In this document: positions 17,770 through 26,468 of the stretch, piece after piece | Numbering within the stretch: position 1 is the stretch's first letter | How the letters are laid out: the number at the start of each line of letters is the position of its first letter | NCBI RefSeq assembly: GCF_002973525.1 | Contig: NZ_PVEN01000001.1 | Coordinates: 186,001 to 250,000, forward strand | Source: Paraburkholderia sp. BL21I4N1 | GTDB taxonomy: Bacteria; Pseudomonadota; Gammaproteobacteria; Burkholderiales; Burkholderiaceae | Direction of reading: 5' to 3' | DNA: 64,000 bases | Translations under genes and position numbers: made by a program | Notes under the pieces: generated by a model | Seen by the model: the letters and a program-made list of their open reading frames with translations, nothing else | The model's database searches: none | Told to the model about the DNA's origin: nothing

Positions 17770-19014
17770 ATGGATTTCGATGTGATCGTGCTGGGCGCCG
17801 GGATCATCGGCGTGTCGTCCGCGCTGCAGTTGCAGGACCGTGGCCGCCGGGTGGCGCTGGTGGACCGGCGCGCTCCGGGCGAAGAGACCAGCTTCGGCAA
17901 CGCCGGGCTGATCGAAAGCTCTTCGGTCATCCCCTACGGTTTTCCGCGCGATGTCGGCACGTTGCTGCGCTATGCAAAGAATCGTTCAACTGACCTGGTC
18001 TGGGACTATCGGGCGCTGCCGCACTTTGCGAACTGGCTGGCGCGCTTCTGGTGGGAGTCGTCCGCCGAGCGATTAATGGCCGCCGCGCGCGACATGTTGC
18101 CGTTGATCCAGCAGAGCGTTGCGGAACACGATCGCCTCATCGAGCGTGCGCAACTCGGCCATCTCGCTCGCGACAGCGGCTGGATCGACGCCTATCGCAC
18201 TCCAGCGGAATTTTCGCGCCAGGCGGCCGCTGCCGCGATCACTGCGAAGACCCATGGCTTGCGGGTTGCGGTGCTGGATTCGGCAGCGCTGGCTGCGAGC
18301 GAACCGGGACTCCCGAACGGCTTTTGTGGCGCGCTGCACTGGCAGGACCCGAAGAGCATCGTCAATCCCGGGGCACTGACCAAAGGTTATGCCGGTCTTT
18401 TCGAAGCAGGCGGCGGCACGGTGTTGACGGGCGACGCCACGACTCTGAAGGCGCAAGCGGCGGCGTGGACAGTTCAGACGTCGTCGGGACGATTTAGCGC
18501 AAAAGAAGTCGTGGTAGCGCTCGGTCCCTGGTCTGACCGCATCTTCGCGCCGCTCGGCTACCGCATTCCTTTGCGTGCCAAGCGCGGTTATCACATGCAC
18601 TACCGCCCCACCCGACCGATGCTGTCGATGCCGTTCGTCGACGCCGAGCAGGGTTACGTGGTGGCGCCAATGGAAGGACGCTTGCGGCTGACCACCGGAG
18701 TCGAGATCGCCCGGCGCGATGCCGCGCCGACGCGCATCCAGCTCGAACGCGCGGAGCGCACTGCGCGGCCGAGCTTCGGTCTGGGCGAGCGGCTCGACGC
18801 GAATCCGTGGCTCGGCCTGCGTCCCTGTACACCCGACATGCGGCCCGTCATTGGGCGAGCGCCGCGCCATGCCGGATTGTGGTTTGCATTCGGTCATAAC
18901 CACCATGGCTTGACGTTGGGGCCCGTGACCGGGCGACTGCTGGCGGAAATGATGACCGGGACAGAAACCTTTGTAGATGCGCGTCCGTTCCGCCCTGAAC
19001 GGTTCTGTAGTTAG
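17770..19014 (+). CDS. D-amino-acid dehydrogenase-like FAD oxidoreductase (DadA family)
   Basis: A 414-residue DAO-superfamily flavoprotein. The dinucleotide fold DVIVLGAGIIGVSSALQLQDRG is at the extreme N-terminus, followed by ETSFGNAGLIESSS, and the C-terminal flavin contact reads RPVIGRAPRHAGLWFAFGHNHHGLTLGPVTG. DadA enzymes deaminate D-amino acids to 2-oxo acids and pass electrons to the respiratory chain. Adjacent genes for an aminotransferase, cyclodeaminase and amino-acid-binding protein support an amino-acid substrate, probably D-configured; the specific one is unknown. It begins at ATG 17770. Confidence 0.88.
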   Translation: MDFDVIVLGAGIIGVSSALQLQDRGRRVALVDRRAPGEETSFGNAGLIESSSVIPYGFPRDVGTLLRYAKNRSTDLVWDYRALPHFANWLARFWWESSAERLMAAARDMLPLIQQSVAEHDRLIERAQLGHLARDSGWIDAYRTPAEFSRQAAAAAITAKTHGLRVAVLDSAALAASEPGLPNGFCGALHWQDPKSIVNPGALTKGYAGLFEAGGGTVLTGDATTLKAQAAAWTVQTSSGRFSAKEVVVALGPWSDRIFAPLGYRIPLRAKRGYHMHYRPTRPMLSMPFVDAEQGYVVAPMEGRLRLTTGVEIARRDAAPTRIQLERAERTARPSFGLGERLDANPWLGLRPCTPDMRPVIGRAPRHAGLWFAFGHNHHGLTLGPVTGRLLAEMMTGTETFVDARPFRPERFCS

Positions 19015-19124
19015 ACACGGCTCTGGCCAGCGCCGCGAGAAGCGGCTTGGCGAGAAGCGCGAGTTGTTATTGACTGGTTCTCAGTCTGGAACAGTGACCT
19101 AATTGAATATCGGAGGAGTGTGAG

Positions 19125-20245
19125 ATGAAGATCAGGGACTTCGGCGTTGAGCGGTGGATGGATCAGTACGAGACGAAGTGCACGTACAACCTTGCGGAAA
19201 CCTGTGTGGAATCGCTGACCGTCGACCAGTGCTGACGCTCGCCGGCAAGCAGGACAGTATTCTCGACGAGCTACGGGCACTCAAACTCACCTATGGCGCC
19301 ATCGAAGGATCGGCGCGTTTGCGTGAAGCGATTTCGGCGATGTACGACCATCAGTCGCCGCAGAACCTGATCGTGACGCACGGCGCGATTGGCGGAAATG
19401 CTTTGGTGTACGAGACGCTGGTCGAACCGGGTGACACGGTAATCTCGGTTCTGCCCACCTATCAGCAGCATTACTCGATTCCCGAAAGCTACGGCGCCGA
19501 TGTGCGCATTCTGAAGCTGCGGGAAGAAAATGACTTTCTTCCCGATCTGGCGGAACTACGCAGCCTCGTGAACGACAGAACCCGGCTCATCGCGATCAAC
19601 AATCCGAATAATCCCACCGGTTCGTTGATGGACGAGGCATTCCTGACCGAGGTCAGCGAGATCGCGCGCTCCTGCGGCGCGTACGTATTGTGCGATGAAG
19701 TCTATCGCGGCACGGATCAGCACGGCGATGGCTATACCGTATCGATTGCCGACGTCTACGAGCGTGGTATCAGCACGGGCAGTATGTCGAAGACGTACTC
19801 GCTCGCGGGGCTTCGTCTCGGCTGGATTGCCGGCCCTAAAGATCTGATCCGTGCGGTCTCGATCCATCGGGACTACAACACGATCAGCGTCGGGATGATT
19901 GACGATCACTTTGCGTCGATCGCGCTGGAAAACCGCGCGGCGATTCTTTCCCGCAACCACGACATCGTGCGAACCAACCTGGCGATGGTGGACGCGTGGA
20001 TTGCTAGAGAACCTGCGATTTCATATATCAAACCTAAGTCGGGAACAACCGCGCTGTTGAAGTATGACCTGCGGATGTCCTCACTCGAGTTCTGTACCGC
20101 GCTGATCGAACAGACCGGTGTGATGCTCACACCAGGCAGCGCACTCGACATGGAAGGTTATGTTCGCCTTGGATACGCCAACAACCGGCGGGTGCTCGAA
20201 GCGGGGCTCGGCAAACTGTCGGAATTTCTTGCGAGGCAAAATTGA
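19125..20245 (+). pseudogene. Class I/II PLP aminotransferase, frameshifted near residue 36
   Basis: The gene starts at ATG 19125 after a strong GGAGGAG site and reads MKIRDFGVERWMDQYETKC through NLAETCVESLTVDQ, then hits TGA at 19233-19235. The rest of the protein continues in another frame as LTLAGKQDSILDEL and on to 20245. One missing base near 19229-19230 (CAG-TG-CTG where CAG-CTG-CTG is expected) explains this. The downstream part keeps NNPNNPTG and the PLP lysine in GSMSKTYSLAGLRLGW. It belongs with aspartate-like/capreomycidine-synthase-type aminotransferases. Either a recent inactivation or a sequencing error; a start inside the second frame would lack the conserved N-terminal segment. 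Confidence 0.85.
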
Positions 20246-20898
20246 TCCTTCTCGGACGATCGTATTATCGAATCCGCAAGGGCTCCGTGTAGTCCACTCA
20301 CGCAGGCCGTCAGGGGGCGTTGAATGGCCTGCGATCCACTTGTCTGTAAGTCGAGAAGCCGCGCAAATGGCGGAATTCCGATGCTCGTCCCTTTATGCGT
20401 TTTTTCCTGATTGGGGCTGTGACAAACGTTGAGACCGCCGGTATTTCGAACGGCTGTTTTGCATTCAGCAGCCGTCAACCAAGGTAGGACTGACGACCGT
20501 CCGCCATGGGTCGTTAGCGCCTATTCGGTTTGTCTAAACCGCCTGTCAGACAAAGTCAGATGGTGGAGTCTGCAACGACCAAAGTAGCATCGCAGTCGTC
20601 CGCTGGTCTTCCCCGTTTAGTGGCGGGACATAAGACGATGTGGGCCTGACTTCAGGATTTACATTCGTCATCCAGACGCGAAGTCCGCTCTCAACGATCT
20701 GCCGCTCAGCCCCGCCTGCTACAGCGTGACCGACTTTATTCTCTTGGATCAGGGTTGATCCGCACTGCTTGAGCAATATCGTGTCACATCGCTTCTCGGG
20801 ACGTTGACTCAAAAATTCTTCATTGACATTATCTGATTGTGCAGATAATGTTCTGTCAGTCACTGCGATTCCGCAGTAGCCATTGAGGGATTGACACC
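20246..20898. other. 650-base gap with no confident gene
   Basis: Open frames on the minus strand (20546-20863 and 20158-20478) are present but show no ribosome site or family signature, and the second overlaps the aminotransferase 3' end. The sequence has lower GC and a texture unlike neighbouring intergenic DNA, and may be the remnant of a mobile or dispersed element. GTCAGA occurs twice with ten-base spacing at 20545-20560. The right end holds the marR promoter and its palindrome at 20826-20851. Confidence 0.4.
20826..20851. promoter_or_regulatory. MarR-type operator upstream of the marR gene
   Basis: ACATTATCTG (20826-20835) and CAGATAATGT (20842-20851) form a perfect ten-base inverted repeat with a six-base spacer, 47 bases upstream of the marR-family ATG. 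The TATCTGA core recurs at 21358-21373 and 24177-24192 upstream of the pump genes, indicating a shared repressor site and autoregulation. Confidence 0.75.
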
Positions 20899-21336
20899 AT
20901 GGCCCACTATTCGAAAGACAGCTTTTCGCCTGACCAGAGCGTCGGTTTTGCGATCAACAAGGCGCGCAACATTCTGATCGCCGAAATGGACGCGGCGTTG
21001 AAAGACCTCGAGATCAACAGCCAGCAAATGGGTGTTCTGCTGGCCATGCACCGCGGCATGGCCACCACGCCGTTCGAGTTGGCCAAACTGCTGGCCATCG
21101 ACACGGGCCTGATGACGCGCATGCTCGACAAGCTCGAAAGCAAAGGGCTGCTGGCGCGCTCGCGCAGCGTCGAGGATCGTCGCGTGGTCAATCTGAGCCT
21201 GACGGACGAAGGCGAGGAAGTGGCGAACCGCATTCCCGAGGTCGCGCCGGTCGTGCTCAACAATCGTCTGAAGCACTTTACGAAAGCTGAGTTCAAGGAA
21301 TTTCAGCGCCTGCTGTTCAAGTTCGTGGCGGACTGA
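20899..21336 (+). CDS. MarR-family transcriptional repressor
   Basis: A 145-residue winged-helix regulator. The recognition region TPFELAKLLAIDTGLMTRMLDKLESKGLLARSRS and the wing SVEDRRVVNLSLTDEGEEV are the canonical MarR signature. It should bind as a dimer to the palindromes found before its own gene and before the two pump promoters, and release them when a lipophilic or phenolic ligand binds. It is the first gene of a block with OMF, EmrA and EmrB components. The start at 20899 lies 47 bases after the operator. Confidence 0.92.
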   Translation: MAHYSKDSFSPDQSVGFAINKARNILIAEMDAALKDLEINSQQMGVLLAMHRGMATTPFELAKLLAIDTGLMTRMLDKLESKGLLARSRSVEDRRVVNLSLTDEGEEVANRIPEVAPVVLNNRLKHFTKAEFKEFQRLLFKFVAD

Positions 21337-21359
21337 ACCTGATTTTTTTTGCCCAATTA

Positions 21360-21373
21360 TCTGACAGGTCAGA
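21360..21373. promoter_or_regulatory. MarR-type palindrome before the OMF gene
   Basis: TCTGAC-AG-GTCAGA is a perfect palindrome located between the marR stop (21336) and the OMF start (21406), preceded by a T-run (21343-21350). The same arrangement of T-run then TATCTGACARGTCAGA is repeated before the emrB-like gene. Confidence 0.7.
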
Positions 21374-21405
21374 AAATGAACATGCAATTAAAGAGGAAGA
21401 AAGCG

Positions 21406-22878
21406 ATGTCGGTGGCGAAGCTCGGCCTGACTGCAATCTTTGCAGCCGTGCTGTCGGCGTGTGCTAACTACGCCGGCATTCACAGCGACAAGCAAATGGC
21501 CCAGCCGCAAAGTTTCGCGACGCAGCAAAGCTTGCCGGCCGAAGCCGGGCACTGGCCCGCTGCCGACTGGGCCGACCAGTTCGGTGACGCGCAATTGAAG
21601 GCGTTGCTCGCCGAAGCGCTGAAGGGCAGCCCGACGCTCGAACAGGCGCGCGCCCGGATCGCCGCCGCCTCGGCTTACACCGAGACGGCGAAGGCGAATA
21701 CGCTGCCGCAAGTCGGCGCGAGCTATTCGTACACCCGTCAGCAGTATTCATCGACAGCCCTGGTTCCGCCGCCGTACGCCGGTTCATGGCAGTCGGAGAA
21801 TCAGGGTTTGCTGAGCGCTTCGTACGACCTCGACCTGTGGGGCAAGAACCGCGAAGCGTTGAAGGCGTCGATGTCGCAACTGCAAGCGAGCGAGGCCGAC
21901 GGCGAAGTCGTCAAGCTGACGCTCGATGCGTCGATCGCCCGTTCGTACAACCAGTTGGCCCGTCTTTACGTGCTGCGCGACATCGCGGCGGATGAAATCG
22001 GCCAGCGCGAGCAGATCGACCGCATCACCGCCGGCCGCATCGCGACCGGTCTCGATACCGAGGTCGAACGCAAGACCGCGCTGGCGAATCTGGCGACGAG
22101 TCGCGCGGCGTTGTCCTCGATCGACGGCAGCATCGTCACGACGCGCTATCAACTGGGGGCGTTGCTCGGCGCGGGACCTGATCGCGGTCTTGCGATCGCA
22201 CGTCCTACGCTCGGTATCGGCGATGAAGTGCAACTGCCGGACGACCTGCCGGCCGATCTCGTGAGCCGTCGCCCGGATCTGACAGCCGCGCGCTGGCGCG
22301 TCGATGCGATCACGCACGAAGTCAAAGTCGCGAAGGCCGAGTTTTATCCCGACATCAACCTGAGCGCCGCGACTGGCCTCGACGCGTTCGGCTTCGGTCG
22401 TCTGCTGACGGCGGCGAGCCGCACGGAGTCGGCCGGTGCCGCGATTCATCTACCGATCTTCGACGGCGGTGCGCTGCGTGCGCAGTTGAAGGGCCGCTAT
22501 GCCGACTTCGACTACGCCGTCGCCACCTACAACCAGACATTGGTTACGGCACTCTCCGACGTTGCCACGCAACTCGCGCAGGTGCGCTCGACCGATGCGC
22601 AACTCGTCGACGCTCAAGCCGCGCAAGACGCCGCGCGCAGCGCCGACCGGCTTGCGATCACGCAATACAAGGCCGGTCTCACGAATCAGCTGACGGTGCT
22701 CAGCGCGGACGTGAACGCGCTGGCGGCCGATCAGGCCGTCGCCAACCTGAAGATGAACCGCCGCGATCAGCAGATCGCGCTCGCCGTGGCGCTAGGTGGC
22801 GGCTACACCGATACGAGCGAAAACAACCGGAACGGCGCGACATCCGTCGCACAAACCAACCCCGTCGCGACTCACTAA
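21406..22878 (+). CDS. Outer-membrane efflux lipoprotein, NodT/OprM type
   Basis: A 490-residue outer membrane factor of a tripartite pump. The signal peptide ends in the lipobox LSAC with Cys19 as lipidation site. Two OEP repeats follow, with GDAQLKALLAEALKGSPTLEQARARI in the first and LPADLVSRRPDLTAARWRVDAITHEVKVAKAEFYPDINL in the linker of the second. The start ATG 21406 is preferred because GAGGA lies nine bases upstream and the lipobox is then correctly placed; in-frame ATGs at 21376 and 21382 are alternatives. It is the outer-membrane channel for the EmrA- and EmrB-like proteins encoded next. Confidence 0.9.
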   Translation: MSVAKLGLTAIFAAVLSACANYAGIHSDKQMAQPQSFATQQSLPAEAGHWPAADWADQFGDAQLKALLAEALKGSPTLEQARARIAAASAYTETAKANTLPQVGASYSYTRQQYSSTALVPPPYAGSWQSENQGLLSASYDLDLWGKNREALKASMSQLQASEADGEVVKLTLDASIARSYNQLARLYVLRDIAADEIGQREQIDRITAGRIATGLDTEVERKTALANLATSRAALSSIDGSIVTTRYQLGALLGAGPDRGLAIARPTLGIGDEVQLPDDLPADLVSRRPDLTAARWRVDAITHEVKVAKAEFYPDINLSAATGLDAFGFGRLLTAASRTESAGAAIHLPIFDGGALRAQLKGRYADFDYAVATYNQTLVTALSDVATQLAQVRSTDAQLVDAQAAQDAARSADRLAITQYKAGLTNQLTVLSADVNALAADQAVANLKMNRRDQQIALAVALGGGYTDTSENNRNGATSVAQTNPVATH

Positions 22879-22897
22879 AGCGCACAGGAGAATCATC

Positions 22898-24148
22898 ATG
22901 AGTGAAATCACCACCGAACGGACGACGGCCGAAGCACCCCAAACCGGCCAGCGGGACGACACGCAAAACCCCGGCAAACGCAAGTTGCTGCTCACGCTGC
23001 TCGGCGCGGCAATCGTGCTCTCGGCGGCGGCCTACGGCGCGTACTGGTACACGTCGGCGCGCTTCTATCAATCCACCGACGACGCCTACGTCAGCGGCAA
23101 CCTCGTGCAACTGACGCCGCAAGTAAGCGGTACGGTCATCGCGGTCAACGCCGACGACACTCAGGTCGTGAAGCAGGGCGACCCGGTCGTGATACTCGAC
23201 AACGCCGACGCCAAGGTCGCGCTCTCGAACGCCGAAGCCACACTGGGGCAGACGGTGCGCCAGGTAAGCGGGCTCTATGTGAATAACGATTTCTACGCGG
23301 CGACGGTAGCTCAGCGCGAGGCCGATCTGTCACGCGCCAACGACGACCTCAAGCGCCGTCAGGCCGTCGCGGACACCGGCGCGGTGTCGGGTGAGGACAT
23401 CGCCCATGCCCGTGAAACGGTGAACGCCGCGCAAGCTGCGCTCGACGCCGCCCGCCAGCAGGCTGAAGCCAACCACGCGCTCACCGATCGCACCACGATC
23501 GAACAACATCCGAATGTGCAGGCCGCGGCCTCGAAGGTCCGCGACGCTTACCTGAGCTACGCGCGCAATACGTTGCCGGCTCCTGTTACCGGTTACGTCG
23601 CGCGCCGTTCGGTGCAGGTCGGCCAGCGCGTCGGGCCCGGCACGCCGCTGATGGCGATCGTGCCGCTGAACGGCGTCTGGGTCGACGCCAACTTCAAGGA
23701 AGTGCAACTGAAGCACATGCGTATCGGTCAACCGGTCGAACTGACCGCGGACGCCTATGGCTCGAAGGTCAAATACCACGGCCGGGTGGTGGGCTTCTCG
23801 GCCGGCACGGGCGCGGCATTCGCCGTCCTGCCCGCGCAGAACGCGACCGGTAACTGGATCAAGGTCGTGCAACGTCTGCCGGCACGCATCCAGTTGGACC
23901 AGAACGAACTGAACGCGCACCCGCTGCGAATCGGCCTTTCCATGGACGTGGAGGTCGACACGCACGACGAAACCGGCACGCAACTCGCCGCCGCCGTCAA
24001 CACGTCGTATCGCACGGATGTGTTCGCCCAGTACGGCGCGCAGGCCGACGCGGAAATCGCCAGCATCATCGCGCAGAACATGCCGGCTAACCGCACGGTT
24101 GCGGCAACAACCGCCGCGCGCGACAAGACGAAACACAGCGCGGGTTGA
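22898..24148 (+). CDS. emrA: Membrane fusion protein, EmrA/HlyD type
   Basis: A 416-residue periplasmic adaptor. A cytoplasmic tail precedes one membrane helix at about residues 30-53 (LLLTLLGAAIVLSAAAYGAY). Then come the TDDAYVSGNLVQLTPQVSGTV biotinyl-lipoyl half motif, a long coiled-coil hairpin (about 110-220) and the second lipoyl half ending in APVTGYVARRSVQVGQRV. The beta-barrel domain contains FKEVQLKHMRIGQPVELTADAY. It links the inner-membrane transporter to the OMF. ATG 22898 follows AGGAG and lies 19 bases after the OMF stop. Confidence 0.9.
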   Translation: MSEITTERTTAEAPQTGQRDDTQNPGKRKLLLTLLGAAIVLSAAAYGAYWYTSARFYQSTDDAYVSGNLVQLTPQVSGTVIAVNADDTQVVKQGDPVVILDNADAKVALSNAEATLGQTVRQVSGLYVNNDFYAATVAQREADLSRANDDLKRRQAVADTGAVSGEDIAHARETVNAAQAALDAARQQAEANHALTDRTTIEQHPNVQAAASKVRDAYLSYARNTLPAPVTGYVARRSVQVGQRVGPGTPLMAIVPLNGVWVDANFKEVQLKHMRIGQPVELTADAYGSKVKYHGRVVGFSAGTGAAFAVLPAQNATGNWIKVVQRLPARIQLDQNELNAHPLRIGLSMDVEVDTHDETGTQLAAAVNTSYRTDVFAQYGAQADAEIASIIAQNMPANRTVAATTAARDKTKHSAG

Positions 24149-24178
24149 GTTCGTCGCCTCTATTTTTTTATCCAGATA

Positions 24179-24192
24179 TCTGACAAGTCAGA
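24179..24192. promoter_or_regulatory. MarR-type palindrome before the emrB gene
   Basis: TCTGAC-AA-GTCAGA, differing from the site at 21360-21373 by one spacer base, again preceded by a T-run (24163-24169). It suggests that the emrB gene has a promoter controlled separately from emrA, although the genes are only 90 bases apart. Confidence 0.65.
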
Positions 24193-24194
24193 CG

Positions 24195-24242
24195 ATGAGT
24201 CAACACTCCAACACTCAGCAGCCTGTCAAGGTGATCCAATGA
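24195..24242 (+). CDS. Possible 15-residue leader peptide overlapping emrB
   Basis: ATG at 24195 opens a short frame encoding MSQHSNTQQPVKVIQ, whose TGA (24240-24242) overlaps the emrB ATG (24239). The start lies three bases after the MarR-type palindrome. Translation of such a leader could couple ribosomes to emrB. No strong ribosome site is seen before it, so it may be chance. Confidence 0.3.
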   Translation: MSQHSNTQQPVKVIQ

Positions 24243-25801
24243 ATGCTTCGACGAATTCCGCGCCGCTGCCGCCGCTCACCGGCGGCAAGCTGGTCCTCGC
24301 TACTATCGCCGTGGCGCTGGCCACTTTCATGAACGTGCTGGACTCGTCGATCGCGAACGTGGCGGTGCCCACGATCGCGGGCAACATGGGCGTTTCGGTG
24401 GATGAGGGCACGTGGGTCATTACCTTGTTTGCCGCGGCGAACGCGATTGCGATTCCGCTGACCGGCTGGCTCACGCAGCGGGTCGGCCAGATCAGACTGT
24501 TCGTGTGGGCGATTCTGCTGTTCGTGCTGTCGTCATGGCTGTGCGGCATCGCGCCGAATCTGCCGACGCTGCTCGCCGCCCGGATCGTGCAGGGCGCGGT
24601 GGCCGGTCCGCTGATTCCGCTGTCGCAAGCCATTCTGCTTGGCTCGTATCCGAGGGAACGAAGCTCGACCGCGTTGGCGTTGTGGGCGATGACGGCGACG
24701 GTCGGCCCGATTGCCGGTCCGGCGCTGGGTGGCTGGATTACCGACAGCTATTCCTGGTCGTGGATTTTCTATATCAACATTCCGGTCGGCATTTTCGCGG
24801 CGGGGGTGACGTGGTTTATCTATCGCACCCGTGAAACGCCGACGAAGCGTCTGCCCATCGACAAGGTCGGTCTGCTGTCGCTCATCTGTTGGGTCGGTTC
24901 GTTGCAGATCATGCTGGACAAAGGCAAGGACCTTGACTGGTTCAGTTCGCCGGTAATCATCGCGCTAACGGTGTTCGCGGTGATCAGCTTCGTGTTCTTC
25001 CTTATCTGGGAGTTCACCGAAAAGAATCCGATTATCGACATCCGTCTGTTCGCGGGGCGCAATTTCCTTGGCGGTACCGTGGCGATTTCCATTGCCTATG
25101 CGGTGTTTTTCTCGAACCTCGTGATCTTGCCGCAGTGGATGCAAGGCTTCCTCAACTATCGCTCGGTCGATGCGGGTCTTGCGACCGCGCCGCTCGGCAT
25201 TTTTGCCGTGCTTCTCGCCCCCGTGATGGCGAAGATCATGCCGAAGTCCGACGCCCGCGTGCTGGCCACGCTCGCGTTCGTCGGTTTCGCGGCGGTGTTC
25301 TTCATGCGCTCGCACTACACCACGGGCGTCGATACGTGGACGCTCGTTTTGCCCACGTTATTGCAGGGCATTCCAACCGCGCTGTTCTTCGTGCCGCTCA
25401 CCGCGATCATTCTGTCGGGTCTCGCACCGAACAAGATACCGGCCGCGGCGGGTCTGTCGAACTTCGTGCGGGTGTTTGCCGGGGCGGTGGGGACGTCACT
25501 CGTGAGCACGGGCTGGAACAACCGGACGATCCTGCATCATTCGCAACTCGCCGAGCAGACCAGCGTGAACAATCCGGTGTTCACGCAGGGGCTCGATGCC
25601 TTGCATGCCGCGCTGGGGGGAAGCTCGGCTCAGGCAATGGCGTACTTCGAGCAGTCCTTGAACGCGCAGGCCGCGATGCTCGGATTGAACGACATCTTCT
25701 GGCTCTCCGGCGTGATCTTCATTGTGATCGTGCCGCTGATCTGGCTAACGAAACCGTCGAAGGACGCTTCAGCGGCGGCCGCCGGCGCGGGTGGGCATTG
25801 A
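24239..25801 (+). CDS. emrB: Drug:H+ antiporter, DHA2 family (EmrB/QacA type)
   Basis: A 520-residue major facilitator with 14 predicted membrane helices. TM1 contains LATFMNVLDSSIANVAVPTIAGNMG, the DHA2 motif; the GWLTQRVGQIRLFV loop matches motif A, and ALWAMTATVGPIAGPALGGWITDSYSWSWIFYINIPVG carries motif C. It would export hydrophobic toxic compounds with the EmrA-like adaptor and OMF encoded upstream. ATG 24239 follows AAGGTGA. A MarR-type palindrome lies 47 bases upstream. Substrate unknown. Confidence 0.92.
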   Translation: MNASTNSAPLPPLTGGKLVLATIAVALATFMNVLDSSIANVAVPTIAGNMGVSVDEGTWVITLFAAANAIAIPLTGWLTQRVGQIRLFVWAILLFVLSSWLCGIAPNLPTLLAARIVQGAVAGPLIPLSQAILLGSYPRERSSTALALWAMTATVGPIAGPALGGWITDSYSWSWIFYINIPVGIFAAGVTWFIYRTRETPTKRLPIDKVGLLSLICWVGSLQIMLDKGKDLDWFSSPVIIALTVFAVISFVFFLIWEFTEKNPIIDIRLFAGRNFLGGTVAISIAYAVFFSNLVILPQWMQGFLNYRSVDAGLATAPLGIFAVLLAPVMAKIMPKSDARVLATLAFVGFAAVFFMRSHYTTGVDTWTLVLPTLLQGIPTALFFVPLTAIILSGLAPNKIPAAAGLSNFVRVFAGAVGTSLVSTGWNNRTILHHSQLAEQTSVNNPVFTQGLDALHAALGGSSAQAMAYFEQSLNAQAAMLGLNDIFWLSGVIFIVIVPLIWLTKPSKDASAAAAGAGGH

Positions 25802-25814
25802 TTGCGAGCGGCGC

Positions 25815-26120
25815 CTACAGATGCAATCTGATCTGTACCGCGAAGGCGTGAATCACTGCTTCGTTGCGCGTCAGAAATACCCACTGACCGACGCGGGTTG
25901 CCACCAGCAACTCCGCGTCGACCAATGCCGCGACGTGTGCCGATACGTTCGATTGTGACAGTCCGCTGCGCGCCCGGATGGCATTGACGGGCACACCGTG
26001 ACCCAGGTCGATGCCGGCTCGCGAGAAGTGTTGCTCCGGCGTCTTCAACCAACGCAACACGTCGCGTCGGAACGGATTGGCAAGCGCCTTGTGAATCAGA
26101 TTTTCGTCGACGGTGGACAT
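25815..26120 (-). CDS. ArsR-family helix-turn-helix regulator
   Basis: A 101-residue single-domain winged-helix protein: ANPFRRDVLRWLKTPEQHF, then GVPVNAIRARSGLSQSNVSAHVAALVDAELLVATRVGQWVFLTRNE. This is the ArsR/SmtB fold, but the metal-binding cysteine cluster (ELCVCDL) is absent, so a non-metal signal or pure repressor role is likely. ATG complementary to 26118-26120 has GAGG nine bases upstream. It converges with the emrB gene (13 bp apart) and is divergent from the GlxA-type regulator. Its target is not evident. Confidence 0.85.
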   Translation of the reverse strand: MSTVDENLIHKALANPFRRDVLRWLKTPEQHFSRAGIDLGHGVPVNAIRARSGLSQSNVSAHVAALVDAELLVATRVGQWVFLTRNEAVIHAFAVQIRLHL

Positions 26121-26468
26121 GGGCGGGTACCTCAATGGAAGCCGAGCGCTTCAACGTTGGAAGAGGCAACCGTGCCCGCTTCCATCGAAGCCAAGTCTAA
26201 TCAGCGGGCGTGGGAGAGGAAACCAGTGAATCCGACCCTCTCAGGCCAATCAGCACGAGATTCAGGCCAACGGCGCCGTGATGGGCCGACTCTTGCCTGA
26301 ATGAAAAAGACTCTTGCCGGCTGCTGCGTGCCCGTTTTCAGGCGATTGGGGTAAGCTCGGCTGTCGCTCGAAAATAGTGGCCAGACGGGCCGCCCCGGTC
26401 GTTCGGGAGCGCTCGATCGGCCACGTTGCTATCGGAAACGGGCTAATCCACTCCACGAAGGTCACGGC
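26121..26468. promoter_or_regulatory. Divergent intergenic region with a 21-bp-spaced direct repeat
   Basis: GACTCTTGCC occurs at 26288-26297 and again at 26309-26318, exactly 21 bases apart, the spacing at which AraC-family proteins bind tandem half sites. It lies 150 bases upstream of the AraC-type gene and is a candidate autoregulatory site. Nothing else in the 348-base gap is recognisable. Confidence 0.5.

Noticed and set aside
20546..20863. 105-codon minus-strand frame before marR
   Set aside because: It overlaps the marR palindrome and has no start context or domain; kept as a note in the gap entry rather than as a gene.
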